A program made the position numbers and the translations under genes. Under the pieces are notes generated by a model, which made no database searches, was not told the origin of the DNA, and saw nothing but the letters and a program-made list of their open reading frames with translations. From positions 1 through 42,527 of the IMG/VR virus record IMGVR_UViG_3300009537_000047: a DNA stretch of 42,527 nucleotides, one strand, 5' to 3'. Below, piece by piece: positions 19,501 to 27,839 of this stretch; the first letter of the stretch is position 1, and the number at the start of each line of letters is the position of its first letter. The stretch is from a virus.

Positions 19501-22326
19501 CTGTACAACCCGCTGCCAGTACACCGTAGGGTCATGGGCGCCGAGGCGTTCGTAGTGACGCGCAACGATCTCCTCGTTGAGGGCGTGATACTCGATCCAG
19601 AGGTCAGCAGCAGTCCTGGCTGCATCCTTCGCCCTTGCTATTGCTTGCGGCAATGCGGGATCGTCAGGGGCGGTTTGTACACTTATCCTAGCCGTTTCTT
19701 CTCGCCACTTTTTTACAGTCTCTATCTCCCTTCTCACAACCTCCGCTAGTCGCTCCAACTCCGCAATAGAGAGCCGATCCCCTTCACGTGCCTGAGAGCG
19801 AACGGGAATATCTTGGTTTTCAAGTTTAATAAAAGCCTCTATTGGAGTATGTTCAATTCTACCCTGTCTTGCGAGCAGTCTAGCACGTTCTGCTTTTCTC
19901 AGCCTTTTCTTCAACCCTTCAAACTTCGTCGCGCCGTGCTCCTTTTGGAACCCCGTCACGTAGAAGTGCTGTTTGGAGTTCGACAGCGCCCAACGAATGA
20001 AGAAGAGGGGGTTGGAGATTCGACGAGCAGTCGCCACTCCCTCCCACCCTAGCATTGGATCACGATCCCTCGCGGAGGCTTCCATAAAATGCTCGTTCAC
20101 CTTCGGGAACATTTTTAGCACACGCTCAAGTATTGGAGCTCGAAATACCGAAGTACCAAAGTTTCGAACCTCTCCTCGCATTTGTGGGAGAGGGGAGGGA
20201 TTGTCAGACGCAAGATGAGGGAACGACATATCACCAAACCTTACGTTGCCCCCCTGATCAGGGGCTGGAGACCTCCACAGGTCCAGTCTCGATGTGGAGT
20301 ACTGCTGCGTATCCACTCGCTCAAGCGGCGAAGTCTCTCGAATAAACGTCCTCACAAAGTCGTCGTAGTAGACCTTATCGTTTCCTGGCAGCCGCGCGAT
20401 ATTGTAAATCCGCTTGAGTGCATTCGCGTGGCCCTTCACCGCGTTAGCTTTCTGGAGCGCCGCCACTAGATCTCCCTCGGTGATGAGCCCGCGCTCCCCC
20501 TCTGGCTTCGCCGCCACGATGTCCCCAAGCCCCTTCACCACTTGACTCGTGGTGTGGGAGGTCTTGAGAGATTCCCTCGCAGTGACGATCTGGGGTTCTG
20601 TCATCCCCCGCTGCACAACGAAATTCGCATCCCCCTCGCCCGGCGCAGGGAGGGAGAGTATACGCGGGAGCGCTTTTGCCTCATTATGCAATACGATCTC
20701 TAGCCCCCGCATAATTCCTATCTCACGTGAGTCGAGCGTATCCCCTTCCCGGTGCTTCTTGAGAATCCTGATGATCTCTCCAGCCCCGCTGGTGGTTGGT
20801 TCAAGCGACAGCACCTTCTTCATCGCGGCCTTGCCATACTCCGTGCGGAGATACCGCCGTGCGTCTACCATCGTTCGAGGGCCGAAGGTTTCCACAAGCC
20901 TCGGGTCGTACGTGAGGCGGTTTGCGAGAGCCTCTATAGGGACGTTGATGAGGCCTGCTCCCTTTGTCACCAGCTTAAGTCCCAGCAACGTCGCGAAGAT
21001 GTGCGCAACGGACTCTTTCGTCATCGGCTCGTCTTTGAGGATTGCGTGGCCGCCGGCGAGAGCGGCTCCCTCCATCGCAAACTTAATCGGGCCGTCGAAC
21101 CAGCCCAGCTTGGGGATTACTCGTGGGAGGCCGGTGAGCGCACCAACCAAAGCGTCAACGCCGGCGTCCTCCAGCTCCCCCGTCATCACTGCGTAGCCCC
21201 CAAACGCGCCGGCCATCTCGCCCGCACTCCGCAGCCCGCGTCCAAGGTGGTCGAAGCGGGTGATCTCTGGCGCGTGTTTGAGGGGCTTGCGGAGAAATGT
21301 GTACAGCGTGTCTACAACCCCCGGTGCGTATTTCTCTGCAAGGGGGAATACTTTCGCTGCGGCAGCAGTGATACCAATCTTCGCGAGCGCGCCGCCGGGG
21401 AAGAACGCGATCTGATCCACTGTGGCAAGGTTGAGTACATCGCTCGCAACGACGACGCCGAAGCGCGCAGCTTCTGTGCGCTGGGCGACCTCTTGCTCGG
21501 TTTTTGGAATCCCTCGTTCAATATATTCCTCCATGTCTTGCGGGAGTGCCACAATCGTACCGCTACGCGCCGCGCGAGTCGCTTCTGCAACCTTCTTTAT
21601 GGTCAACGCTCCTTTATGATACGTCAGCTTGAACAGCTTCTCCCATTCCCCCTCATCCCCAAACCCGTACTGCTTTGCGGCCTCCAGCCCCACTTGACGC
21701 AGCACCTCCTCCACAACCATACGTCTCTTCACATCAGCCTTCAGCGGACTGTACAGCTCCCGCGCGGCCCATTGCTGCTTATACCCCCCACGCGAATACA
21801 TCTTCGCCTCATCCGCGGTGTCGAACTCCGCATACTCGTTGTTCTCGAGCGCGTATGTGAGCGCGGCATCTGGCTCTAGCTTCTTAAGAGACCCATCTTC
21901 CCCAAGTACAAGCGTAGGATATGCGATGAACTTTCCATCCACCTCCGCGTCTGCCATGAGATGCGTAGATTTCGTCCCATCCGCGTTTGAGATGGTAGGG
22001 TACTCGCTCGGTCGCGTGATGCGATCCACAAACTGTGGTGGTGTGGCGGTGGGATAGCGAGGATACAGCACATCAGTTTTGAGATCAAGCGGTCCCTCAT
22101 TCAGCATCGCCTCGAGATCGAGCTTCGGCGCTGTGGGGGCATCGGGAGCCTCCGCCAACATCGCGTCGATGTCTATGTTGGGGGCTGTGCGCGCGGGCGA
22201 CGGTGGTGGAGACGTTACGCTATGCGGCGGTACACTGCGCGTCGCTGTGCTCGTCGGCGGCGGTACATTCGGTGTCGGAGGCGCCTCATTTATCATCGCC
22301 TCGATGTCAATATTTGGGGTTGCCAT
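16456..22326 (-). CDS. Giant internal virion / DNA ejection protein (1,956 aa)
   Basis: At 1,956 residues it is by far the largest product and lies at the end of the structural operon, as T7 gp16-type ejection proteins do. The N-terminus carries three copies of a short peptide: IDIEAMINEAP (about 6-16), IDIDAMLAEAP (51-61) and LDLEAMLNEGP (69-79), in a proline-rich linker. Residues about 95-190 (SNADGTKSTHLM, VDGKFIAYPT, YSRGGYKQQW) form a module I associate with podoviral core proteins. The remainder is long helical and alanine-rich with hydrophobic stretches near 290-460 and 1630-1720, suitable for membrane insertion during ejection. No lytic transglycosylase motif was recognised. A rare case of direct convergent overlap at its 3' end. 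Confidence 0.85.
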   Translation of the reverse strand: MATPNIDIEAMINEAPPTPNVPPPTSTATRSVPPHSVTSPPPSPARTAPNIDIDAMLAEAPDAPTAPKLDLEAMLNEGPLDLKTDVLYPRYPTATPPQFVDRITRPSEYPTISNADGTKSTHLMADAEVDGKFIAYPTLVLGEDGSLKKLEPDAALTYALENNEYAEFDTADEAKMYSRGGYKQQWAARELYSPLKADVKRRMVVEEVLRQVGLEAAKQYGFGDEGEWEKLFKLTYHKGALTIKKVAEATRAARSGTIVALPQDMEEYIERGIPKTEQEVAQRTEAARFGVVVASDVLNLATVDQIAFFPGGALAKIGITAAAAKVFPLAEKYAPGVVDTLYTFLRKPLKHAPEITRFDHLGRGLRSAGEMAGAFGGYAVMTGELEDAGVDALVGALTGLPRVIPKLGWFDGPIKFAMEGAALAGGHAILKDEPMTKESVAHIFATLLGLKLVTKGAGLINVPIEALANRLTYDPRLVETFGPRTMVDARRYLRTEYGKAAMKKVLSLEPTTSGAGEIIRILKKHREGDTLDSREIGIMRGLEIVLHNEAKALPRILSLPAPGEGDANFVVQRGMTEPQIVTARESLKTSHTTSQVVKGLGDIVAAKPEGERGLITEGDLVAALQKANAVKGHANALKRIYNIARLPGNDKVYYDDFVRTFIRETSPLERVDTQQYSTSRLDLWRSPAPDQGGNVRFGDMSFPHLASDNPSPLPQMRGEVRNFGTSVFRAPILERVLKMFPKVNEHFMEASARDRDPMLGWEGVATARRISNPLFFIRWALSNSKQHFYVTGFQKEHGATKFEGLKKRLRKAERARLLARQGRIEHTPIEAFIKLENQDIPVRSQAREGDRLSIAELERLAEVVRREIETVKKWREETARISVQTAPDDPALPQAIARAKDAARTAADLWIEYHALNEEIVARHYERLGAHDPTVYWQRVVQETVKLAAERIKVSGAPSIAGEGPNALIGWAYFPRNADTGELFDRVKGLGQEQQMDKAGAFAREFFRGRKVEEVDITNRDGTVNQWLKIPVFERDVDAQYELGGVSPDVMPARMRQQFTTTKPTDDILRRMDMLNKVRKGAPGVGSGGGWNHGEGGKATGKDAFDPKDIRAANLRFRRSHMWFNTLMQNADHVADMVPAFKTYVDVTANEYTQFRVKLHLSADKIARDAQLLSKEEFSNLTRAIFEANGLPRSGPGAPDFSKFKLSVRGEAVRKSMDLYHLHVLNNLRQIAHDNLARTEKDPELLRQRRAEIHEKFNKMASVHFFPETRFGKWNLIIHDKRSNEILGSFNYAFEFQANKAMAAAKLEFLDDKDYVIRVKEVLRDDRAYIGMPRPMLEALRDIMRVADQTERADALDKFIVNHTAGTKFAGHMLKRKHIPGYSEDVVRAFSEYAYYAANHLAAAKYSGRLNDAIADVAKQKNKLVYEEGLDKTKHYDRLETYMKRHYKYVFSKPYEMDALKSGMFHYYFALVPVAGAMNLSQIPLATYPALAARFGDTAALKEITRAAAQLRGGMKDDNAHLSREQRKFIRAGQDGLWLNESIVTEISGFARGNFIQRLSPGNKLGKAMHQAGVIAPWAFTQAEIFNRHVTGLAAFNLARKRGDNYKDALEFARDMVRRTQFEYARFNRPAFMRGPASPIFLFVSYFQQMMYFLGKDTGNMRALAVLFASAGVSGLPGAEEIFDVIDMIMTRSNPNVRFNSREEFRRWLVAIDADPHLWMHGILGIPGFGSRVSMGNIPVFPEGLLHAVRDMSPKGIAEGLKESGRDATGAAFSLLWAAADAASNPSADYMRRLEMIYPPFMRYLSQARRAAVDGGYTDPYDALIFSYDENQLPWRVAAKALGLTFADEREERDFRRAVHLTDMYYAGRQQQLLRELALGVRRNDRVLINEAMLAIQAFNKEAPPGMAIRDMRTIVSSLENHLRSNALKAARAGRTFRESVLLEDKKPLYGIPHNE

Positions 22327-22327
22327 G

Positions 22328-23602
22328 TTACTGTTTCTGGTGGTGCGTTATATCCAGTCGTGGCATGTCAGGGCCGATGAGGTACACACGACCATTCTCA
22401 GCAATGATCGCGTAGCCCTTCTTCCTCTCCGCCGCCAGCTTGCGCTTCTCCCTCGTCCACGCGTTCTTGGCCGCGTCGGAGTCGGGGGCAACAGGTTCCG
22501 CTGGGACAGACCTCGCTGCAGCACCGGAGATACTTTCGTAGATTCGGTCGGCTGCGCTCGGCTCACCGTTCTCTCCCGGCTCAAACAGCTTGCCAAGTAG
22601 AAGCGGTATTTGTGAGGCGAGAATGCCACTCTCCGTTGCGGTTTTTACCATCGCCTCGCGGAAGCCCGCCATGAAAATCTCCGGATCAGTCACCATTCGG
22701 TTCTGCGCGCGGGACCTGAGTCGCTCTTTCTCCGTTCCAGTGAGCTTGTTCCACGCCTCCAGTCCCCCTGCTTCCTCAATCGCCGCTTGCGCAAGGACAG
22801 TGTCGGGGGAGATTTGTTGCTCGAGCGCGCTGGCGTTCTTGAGAAGGAGTTCGAGCCTTTGTATCTCGTTTTTGACCGGAATCCTCACTGCATCGTTCTG
22901 CGCCACCGCCAGTTGTGCTCTCAGCTTCTCGAGTTCGAGTTGTTGTTTGCTCAGATCAAACAGCCGACCTTCCCCTGACATTTCGTAGTCGAGTTTCTCC
23001 GTTTGCTTTTTGGTGTGAGCGATGTCGGTCTGCTGCTTCTCACGCTCCAGTGCTCGGTCCTCTGCCGCGGTGAGCGTCGCCGCGTCTCCGCTCTCCAGCG
23101 TTTGAAACGTCTCCGTCCCGGCCACCAGTCCTTCAATAATGCGAAGAAGGGGACTCTCTCCCGTCCTCGGGTCGATCGGCTGTGCGACCGCTGCCGCAGC
23201 TTTGAGCAACGCAAGCTGCGCGTTGGGGTTGGTTTTGAGCTGTTTGAGTAGCTCGAGAAAAGTCGCCTTACGACGCTGCTGCTCGACTGCGTTGGGTGGG
23301 GCTCCTGTTTTCATACCCCCCACAGTAGTTCCAGTGTTAGCTGCGACCTCTCCTATGTCGCGTTTGAGCAAATCCATGATTGCGGCAGTATCCATCCCAC
23401 CACCCGCAGGGTTGGTAGTGATGCCCTGTTGTCCAACCCCCCCACCACCGAGATAGGGGGAGGTCCCACCTGGACTTACTATCGGCGCTCCAGGGCCTGG
23501 AATGGCCACAGGGGACGTGGTAGCGGGCGGCGGTAGTGGGGTGGTACGTACCGCCGCTGGAACGCGGTTTGGGTTAAACCCTTGGATGTCAAAACCTGGC
23601 AT
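22328..23602 (-). CDS. Internal virion protein with Pro/Gly-rich start and coiled coil (424 aa)
   Basis: The first 110 residues are low-complexity, rich in Pro, Gly, Thr and Ala. Residues about 150-290 are strongly helical and charged (EDRALEREKQQTDIAHTKKQTEK, LSKQQLELEKLRAQLAVAQ), a long coiled coil. The C-terminal third is again helical and ends DITHHQKQ. One base separates it from the giant ejection protein downstream. In short-tailed phages the genes next to the largest core protein usually encode the other ejected proteins. The exact counterpart (gp14 or gp15 type) cannot be set from sequence. Confidence 0.7.
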   Translation of the reverse strand: MPGFDIQGFNPNRVPAAVRTTPLPPPATTSPVAIPGPGAPIVSPGGTSPYLGGGGVGQQGITTNPAGGGMDTAAIMDLLKRDIGEVAANTGTTVGGMKTGAPPNAVEQQRRKATFLELLKQLKTNPNAQLALLKAAAAVAQPIDPRTGESPLLRIIEGLVAGTETFQTLESGDAATLTAAEDRALEREKQQTDIAHTKKQTEKLDYEMSGEGRLFDLSKQQLELEKLRAQLAVAQNDAVRIPVKNEIQRLELLLKNASALEQQISPDTVLAQAAIEEAGGLEAWNKLTGTEKERLRSRAQNRMVTDPEIFMAGFREAMVKTATESGILASQIPLLLGKLFEPGENGEPSAADRIYESISGAAARSVPAEPVAPDSDAAKNAWTREKRKLAAERKKGYAIIAENGRVYLIGPDMPRLDITHHQKQ

Positions 23603-23608
23603 GATCGT

Positions 23609-24472
23609 TTACCCGTAAGGAGTGGGGACCGGAGGTGTTTGGTACTGCATCCCCGGCCCCATGTTAGCTTGCGGAGCGTTCTGTGGGTTCCACATATCTC
23701 CCAGCATTTGGAAGTAATACGGAGATGTTTGGCTGGGGAGGACTTCAGGAAGTTGCCCCTGTGGTGGTGCCCCGTTCCCCCCAAATATGGACTGGAATAG
23801 ATCACCAGGATCAAACATCAACGCGAGGCGGTCTGCGTGGAAGTCGAGGAGATCAGGATTATCCAGCGACGCGATGAAGTCGTTCCCTCGTCTCACGATA
23901 TCGTTTGCCTGGTCGACGAGATCCTGATGGGAGAGGGGTGTGACGGGGTTGCCGCTACCCCCGCCAGCATTGGGGATGCTGATATTGGGGCCGCGGCTCC
24001 CACTACCCCCTCCGCCGCCACCCCCGCCACCCCCGCTACCCCCCGATGGTTTCTCGGGCTCTTTCGGCGCGTTCCATAAAGTGGACGGGATGAACCCACC
24101 ACTGCTATCCCGCACACGCCCAAACTGATCGACCACTAGCCCACCACCGCCACCTGGAGCGGTGAATGTGTACGTTTTGCCACCGTGCGTAAAATAGCCT
24201 GCTTCCCCCGGCCTCACCGGGCCTTGCCCACCTAGATTACCGGTGCCGCTGTTAAGAACGTTTTCATACGTTTGCCCCGGAACAGATCGCCCGATGTTTA
24301 CACCAGGTGGTTTAGCTGAACCCCCACCCCCTCTACTGTTCGCCGTTGTCCCTCCGATCGCGGCCATGTTTTTCTGATACTGTGAATACGCTGCATCAAT
24401 GGTTGCTTGAGGTTTCCCCTGAAACTGTGGCCGAGCCCTCAGCCACGAACTCTTGCTTGCTGTTACTGGCAT
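23609..24472 (-). CDS. Glycine-rich structural protein, putative internal virion protein (287 aa)
   Basis: The N-terminal 40 residues have WLRARPQFQGKPQATIDAAYSQYQKN. A long linker follows with several poly-glycine runs, including a 9-residue Gly run near 137-145. The C-terminal half has NPVTPLSHQDLVDQANDIVRRG, a helix-rich stretch, and then Met/Pro/Gln-rich sequence. The composition suggests a flexible, assembly-dependent protein. It lies between two probable ejection-protein genes, with short gaps of 6 and 15 bases. No family recognised. Confidence 0.65.
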   Translation of the reverse strand: MPVTASKSSWLRARPQFQGKPQATIDAAYSQYQKNMAAIGGTTANSRGGGGSAKPPGVNIGRSVPGQTYENVLNSGTGNLGGQGPVRPGEAGYFTHGGKTYTFTAPGGGGGLVVDQFGRVRDSSGGFIPSTLWNAPKEPEKPSGGSGGGGGGGGGGSGSRGPNISIPNAGGGSGNPVTPLSHQDLVDQANDIVRRGNDFIASLDNPDLLDFHADRLALMFDPGDLFQSIFGGNGAPPQGQLPEVLPSQTSPYYFQMLGDMWNPQNAPQANMGPGMQYQTPPVPTPYG

Positions 24473-24487
24473 GGTCTGATACCCTTG

Positions 24488-25561
24488 TTAGTTGAAAATG
24501 AGGCCGGCGATGGCACCAATTGATCCACCTAGCCACGGCGTTGCAGGAGTCAACGCAGCACCCGCGGCCGCCCCTGCAACTGCTCCTTGAAACGGACTGA
24601 CAGAGGCACCAGCAGGTCCCAACGAAGTCGTTGTCCCTGTCGTTGTCCCTGTCGTCGTGCTCGTCCCGCTTGAGGTCGCTGTCGTGCTGATCGGCGGCGT
24701 GGAGTTGATGATACTTCCCAACCCCAAAACGGAGTTAATCGGAATCTGGTTGTTGAAGTTGTACGCTTGCACAAGCCTGTCCACCATTCCTTGAATGTGC
24801 TGCTGCACGGTAGCACCAGCGGAGTCCAACGCTCCAGCATTCGCGTAAGCTTGATTCATCGCAGTGCCGCGGAGCTGTTGTGCGGTGGCCTCTGGCGTCG
24901 AGAGTCCCGCGTAGGTGGATGGTGCAAGGGCAAGCCCCTTCGTCATTGCGTCGAGTCCCTGCCCATACGCGCCAGAGTAGAGTTGCTGGTTAGCGTCGGC
25001 AACAGCCTGTGCTGCTCCAGTCATCGCGAGCCCTTCACTGATACCCTGCCGCGACGAGCCATATTGCCCAGTAGCTACCGCGCCACTACCGATCTCTGGC
25101 AACGTCTGTGTTCGGAGGATGCGATTGATGTTCCGCGTCATTGCGTCTCCCGTCCCCGCCAGCCACGGATTCGTTCGTGGGTCGAGGATTTGAGGGTTGG
25201 ACAGGAACTGCAACGCTTGCAGATTCGCCCCCTGCGCACCCAGCACCTCCGGTGACATCGCCTTCCGATACGACATGTCGGCCAGCGGGATACTCGAGTA
25301 CGCGGTGGGGTCCGTCGCCAACGCTGTCGCAATGACATTGGCTCCCGCACGCTGGTTGTTGAAGGGAGCGGTCAGCTCCCCTGGATACCATGAGTACGGC
25401 CTCGCAAACACATTCGCGGCAGCGTTGATGAGCCCCTGCCGCGCATTAGCGGTAAAGGGATCAACTCTATTGGTCTGCGTCCCGCTCTGGTTAGTAGTCT
25501 GGTTAGTAGTCTGGTTAGACTCTGTAGTAGTCTGTTGCGTCGATCCGCCACCACCGCCCAT
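24488..25561 (-). CDS. Putative internal virion / DNA transfer protein (357 aa)
   Basis: It starts MGGGGGS followed by a Gln/Asn/Thr-rich segment with NQTTNQ repeats. It then shows the Ala/Gly-rich helical pattern typical of podoviral ejection proteins (ARQGLINAAANVFARPYSWYPG, TGQYGSSRQGISEGLAMTGAAQAV). A Ser/Thr tail with a short GTTTGTTT repeat precedes a C-terminal hydrophobic glycine-alanine segment (VAGAAAGAALTPAT, GGSIGAIAGLIFN) that could be membrane-active. GSSRQGI near the middle recurs in similar proteins that I recall from marine podoviruses. One base separates it from the preceding gene. Confidence 0.7.
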   Translation of the reverse strand: MGGGGGSTQQTTTESNQTTNQTTNQSGTQTNRVDPFTANARQGLINAAANVFARPYSWYPGELTAPFNNQRAGANVIATALATDPTAYSSIPLADMSYRKAMSPEVLGAQGANLQALQFLSNPQILDPRTNPWLAGTGDAMTRNINRILRTQTLPEIGSGAVATGQYGSSRQGISEGLAMTGAAQAVADANQQLYSGAYGQGLDAMTKGLALAPSTYAGLSTPEATAQQLRGTAMNQAYANAGALDSAGATVQQHIQGMVDRLVQAYNFNNQIPINSVLGLGSIINSTPPISTTATSSGTSTTTGTTTGTTTSLGPAGASVSPFQGAVAGAAAGAALTPATPWLGGSIGAIAGLIFN

Positions 25562-25562
25562 A

Positions 25563-26018
25563 TCAGCACCTCGCCATTGGCTTGGAAAATACTCGATAAC
25601 ACTCTTTTACACCGTAGGGGGCGAGGACTTTTCCCCACCCAGCGCGACCGTCAAACTCCATACGATCGCAGCGGTGAATTAACGCGAAACTGTCAATCTG
25701 TTCCATAGAATGTCCAATCCACTGCAACATATTGTCTCCAGCTAGCATCTCCACACGACAGACCTTTGTCAATGGGCGCTGATGTAGCGCTGTGATAAAC
25801 ATCCCTACAAGATTGTTGTCGAGGCGCTCTAACACCCCCCATAGCTGATAGAGATCCTCATCAACCATAGAGAAAACCCTTTCCACCGGGCAATCCATAA
25901 AGCGGTAGTGTAGGGCATCTCGAATCATCCGTGTCAGCACGAACGCATTCGCTACGACCTCATCGCGCGTGAGCATTCTTACCTTAAAGTTTATTCCACG
26001 CTGATCCATAGTACGCAT
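25563..26018 (-). CDS. GNAT-like internal virion protein A-type (151 aa)
   Basis: The frame is open to 26195, but the ATG at 26018 has GAGGGA upstream (26026-26031) and begins the conserved-looking sequence. ATG at 26009 is a close alternative. The ending DGRAGWGKVLAPYGV-KECYRVF, preceded by a run of alternating strands and helices, is like the phage protein usually called internal virion protein A or GNAT-like. Classic acetyl-CoA binding (Q/RxxGxG/A) is not evident, so it probably has a structural role. It overlaps the upstream gene by 35 bases. Confidence 0.65.
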   Translation of the reverse strand: MRTMDQRGINFKVRMLTRDEVVANAFVLTRMIRDALHYRFMDCPVERVFSMVDEDLYQLWGVLERLDNNLVGMFITALHQRPLTKVCRVEMLAGDNMLQWIGHSMEQIDSFALIHRCDRMEFDGRAGWGKVLAPYGVKECYRVFSKPMARC

Positions 26019-26247
26019 ATATTCCCTCACCAGAGCCAGGGTTCCAGTTAGTCCCATCCGCATACCGCAGCATTCCGTCGTGCGTCTTCGTCGGTGCCAC
26101 ATGAGTCTTAGGTAACGCACCACCGAGTCGCAGCGCTTCCATGTACGCTGCAACTTTGAAGAACTCATTCTGCACATATAGCCCCATTGGACCACTGTTC
26201 GCGGGGATAGGGCCTGGGTTATAGGATTCTGGTATGACGCTGTTCAT
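25984..26247 (-). CDS. Small structural protein (87 aa), unknown
   Basis: It begins MNSVIPESYNPGPIPANSG, continues EFFKVAAYMEALRLGG and ends with a segment (DGMLRYADGTNWNPGSGEGIYAYYGSAWNKL) resembling the G..YY..G.W repeat found at the end of short phage virion proteins. The TGATG overlap with the nozzle gene suggests coupled synthesis. Similar small proteins sit between nozzle and internal protein genes in other podoviruses. No specific function. Confidence 0.65.
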   Translation of the reverse strand: MNSVIPESYNPGPIPANSGPMGLYVQNEFFKVAAYMEALRLGGALPKTHVAPTKTHDGMLRYADGTNWNPGSGEGIYAYYGSAWNKL

Positions 26248-27839
26248 CAGTACATCGCCAGTGGCTCGATGTCAAAGTCATAGCCGTCTAACGTCCACTC
26301 CGCTGTCCCATTCGACTCAAAGCGAACCCCAAAGAGTCTTGCTGACAGCGCAAGGTCGATTTTGTAGTCTGTTCCGGATGTAAAAGAGTATGGTCCATGC
26401 CAGACAATACTCGCGTTGATGTGCTCCTGTGTCGCGACATGCACAGTCACCACAGCCCCTGTGTTCGAGGTGATACGAGGGCGCAACGCTCGTATAAACT
26501 TCCAAGACTCCGTGTTGGTAGTGTAAGAGAAATCCGTCTTTATCCGCTCGAACGCCAGCCCAACGCGCTCCAGCTTCGAGGTAAACGCCACACCGTCAAA
26601 ACGCTGTGTCCTGTTAGCGAAATACAGCTTAGTATCATCCGTTCCTGCTAGCATTATGTCCCTAATAGTGGGGTTGTGATATGCTGCGTTCCACGGCTCA
26701 ACCAGGTCGTCCCAAATGTTATCTGGAGTACCATTCCACGCCTCGCTCGACGATGTGGCTATGACACCCGGCTGCGCAGAGGCTACGCCGGGGAGCTCTC
26801 GCGTAGTGAACGTCCCATCTTTGTGGTTCCAAACGAGAGCGAGAGTTGCAAAGCTCGCCCCCGCCTCCGGGAAGCAAATCCATACCTCTGAGCTGCGATA
26901 GTTGTTGACGAGGAACGTTCGCTCAAAGTTATCCGCGTCAATCGTCTCGTACAACCACCGCCGTACACTCTTATCACCAATTGGGGTGATTGTCTGTCCA
27001 TCATGCACAATAAGGTCGTTGTTTCCAAGAACACAGTGGAGTCCCTGCTTAAACTCCGCTACACAACGCTTCGTGAAGATGCCGGTAGAGTGCTGAATGG
27101 GGTCGAAACGAAACACCTGAGGAAAGCCTACAAACTGCATCAGATACATCGACGCCTCCTTGTAGATGATGTTGTGGTTCCCAAGCGAGAGACAGTCCAC
27201 GAGTCTATCTGCGGTTTGGCCTATATCGACCTCGCCCGTGAGCCGTGTTGCATCTGCCTCATCCCATGAGTCTGGTACAGTGCCGGGGTCCGCCGCATGG
27301 CTCCACTTCACCATGTAGGGGTAGCGGGTGCCACTCTTCGTCACGTCCAGCGCAACGAGGAAATTCCTGAAGGGGCGAATGATGCGAGCAGTCGTGCTTG
27401 CCGGCCACGCTGTCAGTGCAGTCAACTTTGTTCCAGTCCCTGGTGGACTCCACATCTGCGGGGTGTCCACCGCATTGTTAAGTACAAGCACACCGTGGAG
27501 GACGCCGCCACTCCAGCCAAGGTCAGCAGTGGCGCTGTAGTCGCCTCCGGTTGTCCGTGTGAGGTCCGTGCTGACCTCCGCAACGGTCACCGCAACCTTG
27601 GCCAAACCGCAGTACACCCAGTAATCATTATTGGTGTCTTGGAGGAAGAACAACTCATACGGAGCGACATTGAGCGCACCGCCAACCTGATAATGCCCTG
27701 TAATACGCTTCGCTACATTGTCCTCAAACCGCATGTTCTCAACAAGGGTCCACGCATTCGGGGGGAGGAGGTGAGGCTTATTGTCTCGCAGCGATGCAAA
27801 CCCCAGACTGCCGGCCATATTGACGGGGACGAATGCCAT
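26247..27839 (-). CDS. Tail nozzle / tail stabilisation protein (530 aa)
   Basis: The length and beta-rich pattern throughout match podoviral nozzle proteins (T7 gp12 or P22 gp10 type). Typical blocks are visible: DNKPHLLPPNAWTLVENMRFED near the start; P.MWSPPGTGTKL and VKWSHAADPGTVPDSWDE in the middle; and the VHDGQTITPIGDK propeller-like stretch. The last 90 residues (FIRALRPRITSNTGAVVTV, GYDFDIEPLAMY) form beta strands. It forms the tip of the short tail. Context: directly follows the adaptor gene, with a one-base overlap. Confidence 0.85.
   Translation of the reverse strand: MAFVPVNMAGSLGFASLRDNKPHLLPPNAWTLVENMRFEDNVAKRITGHYQVGGALNVAPYELFFLQDTNNDYWVYCGLAKVAVTVAEVSTDLTRTTGGDYSATADLGWSGGVLHGVLVLNNAVDTPQMWSPPGTGTKLTALTAWPASTTARIIRPFRNFLVALDVTKSGTRYPYMVKWSHAADPGTVPDSWDEADATRLTGEVDIGQTADRLVDCLSLGNHNIIYKEASMYLMQFVGFPQVFRFDPIQHSTGIFTKRCVAEFKQGLHCVLGNNDLIVHDGQTITPIGDKSVRRWLYETIDADNFERTFLVNNYRSSEVWICFPEAGASFATLALVWNHKDGTFTTRELPGVASAQPGVIATSSSEAWNGTPDNIWDDLVEPWNAAYHNPTIRDIMLAGTDDTKLYFANRTQRFDGVAFTSKLERVGLAFERIKTDFSYTTNTESWKFIRALRPRITSNTGAVVTVHVATQEHINASIVWHGPYSFTSGTDYKIDLALSARLFGVRFESNGTAEWTLDGYDFDIEPLAMY

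Noticed and set aside
20752-21879. Long plus-strand reading frame (375 codons) opposite the giant ejection protein gene
   Set aside because: It is an antisense shadow: low-complexity Arg/His/Leu/Cys composition, no ribosome site, and the opposite frame codes for a continuous 1,956-residue protein.
25563-26195. Longer 210-residue version of the GNAT-like protein
   Set aside because: The extra N-terminal 59 residues are the out-of-frame shadow of the 25984-26247 gene (Arg/Trp/Cys-rich). A good ribosome site exists for the ATG at 26018.
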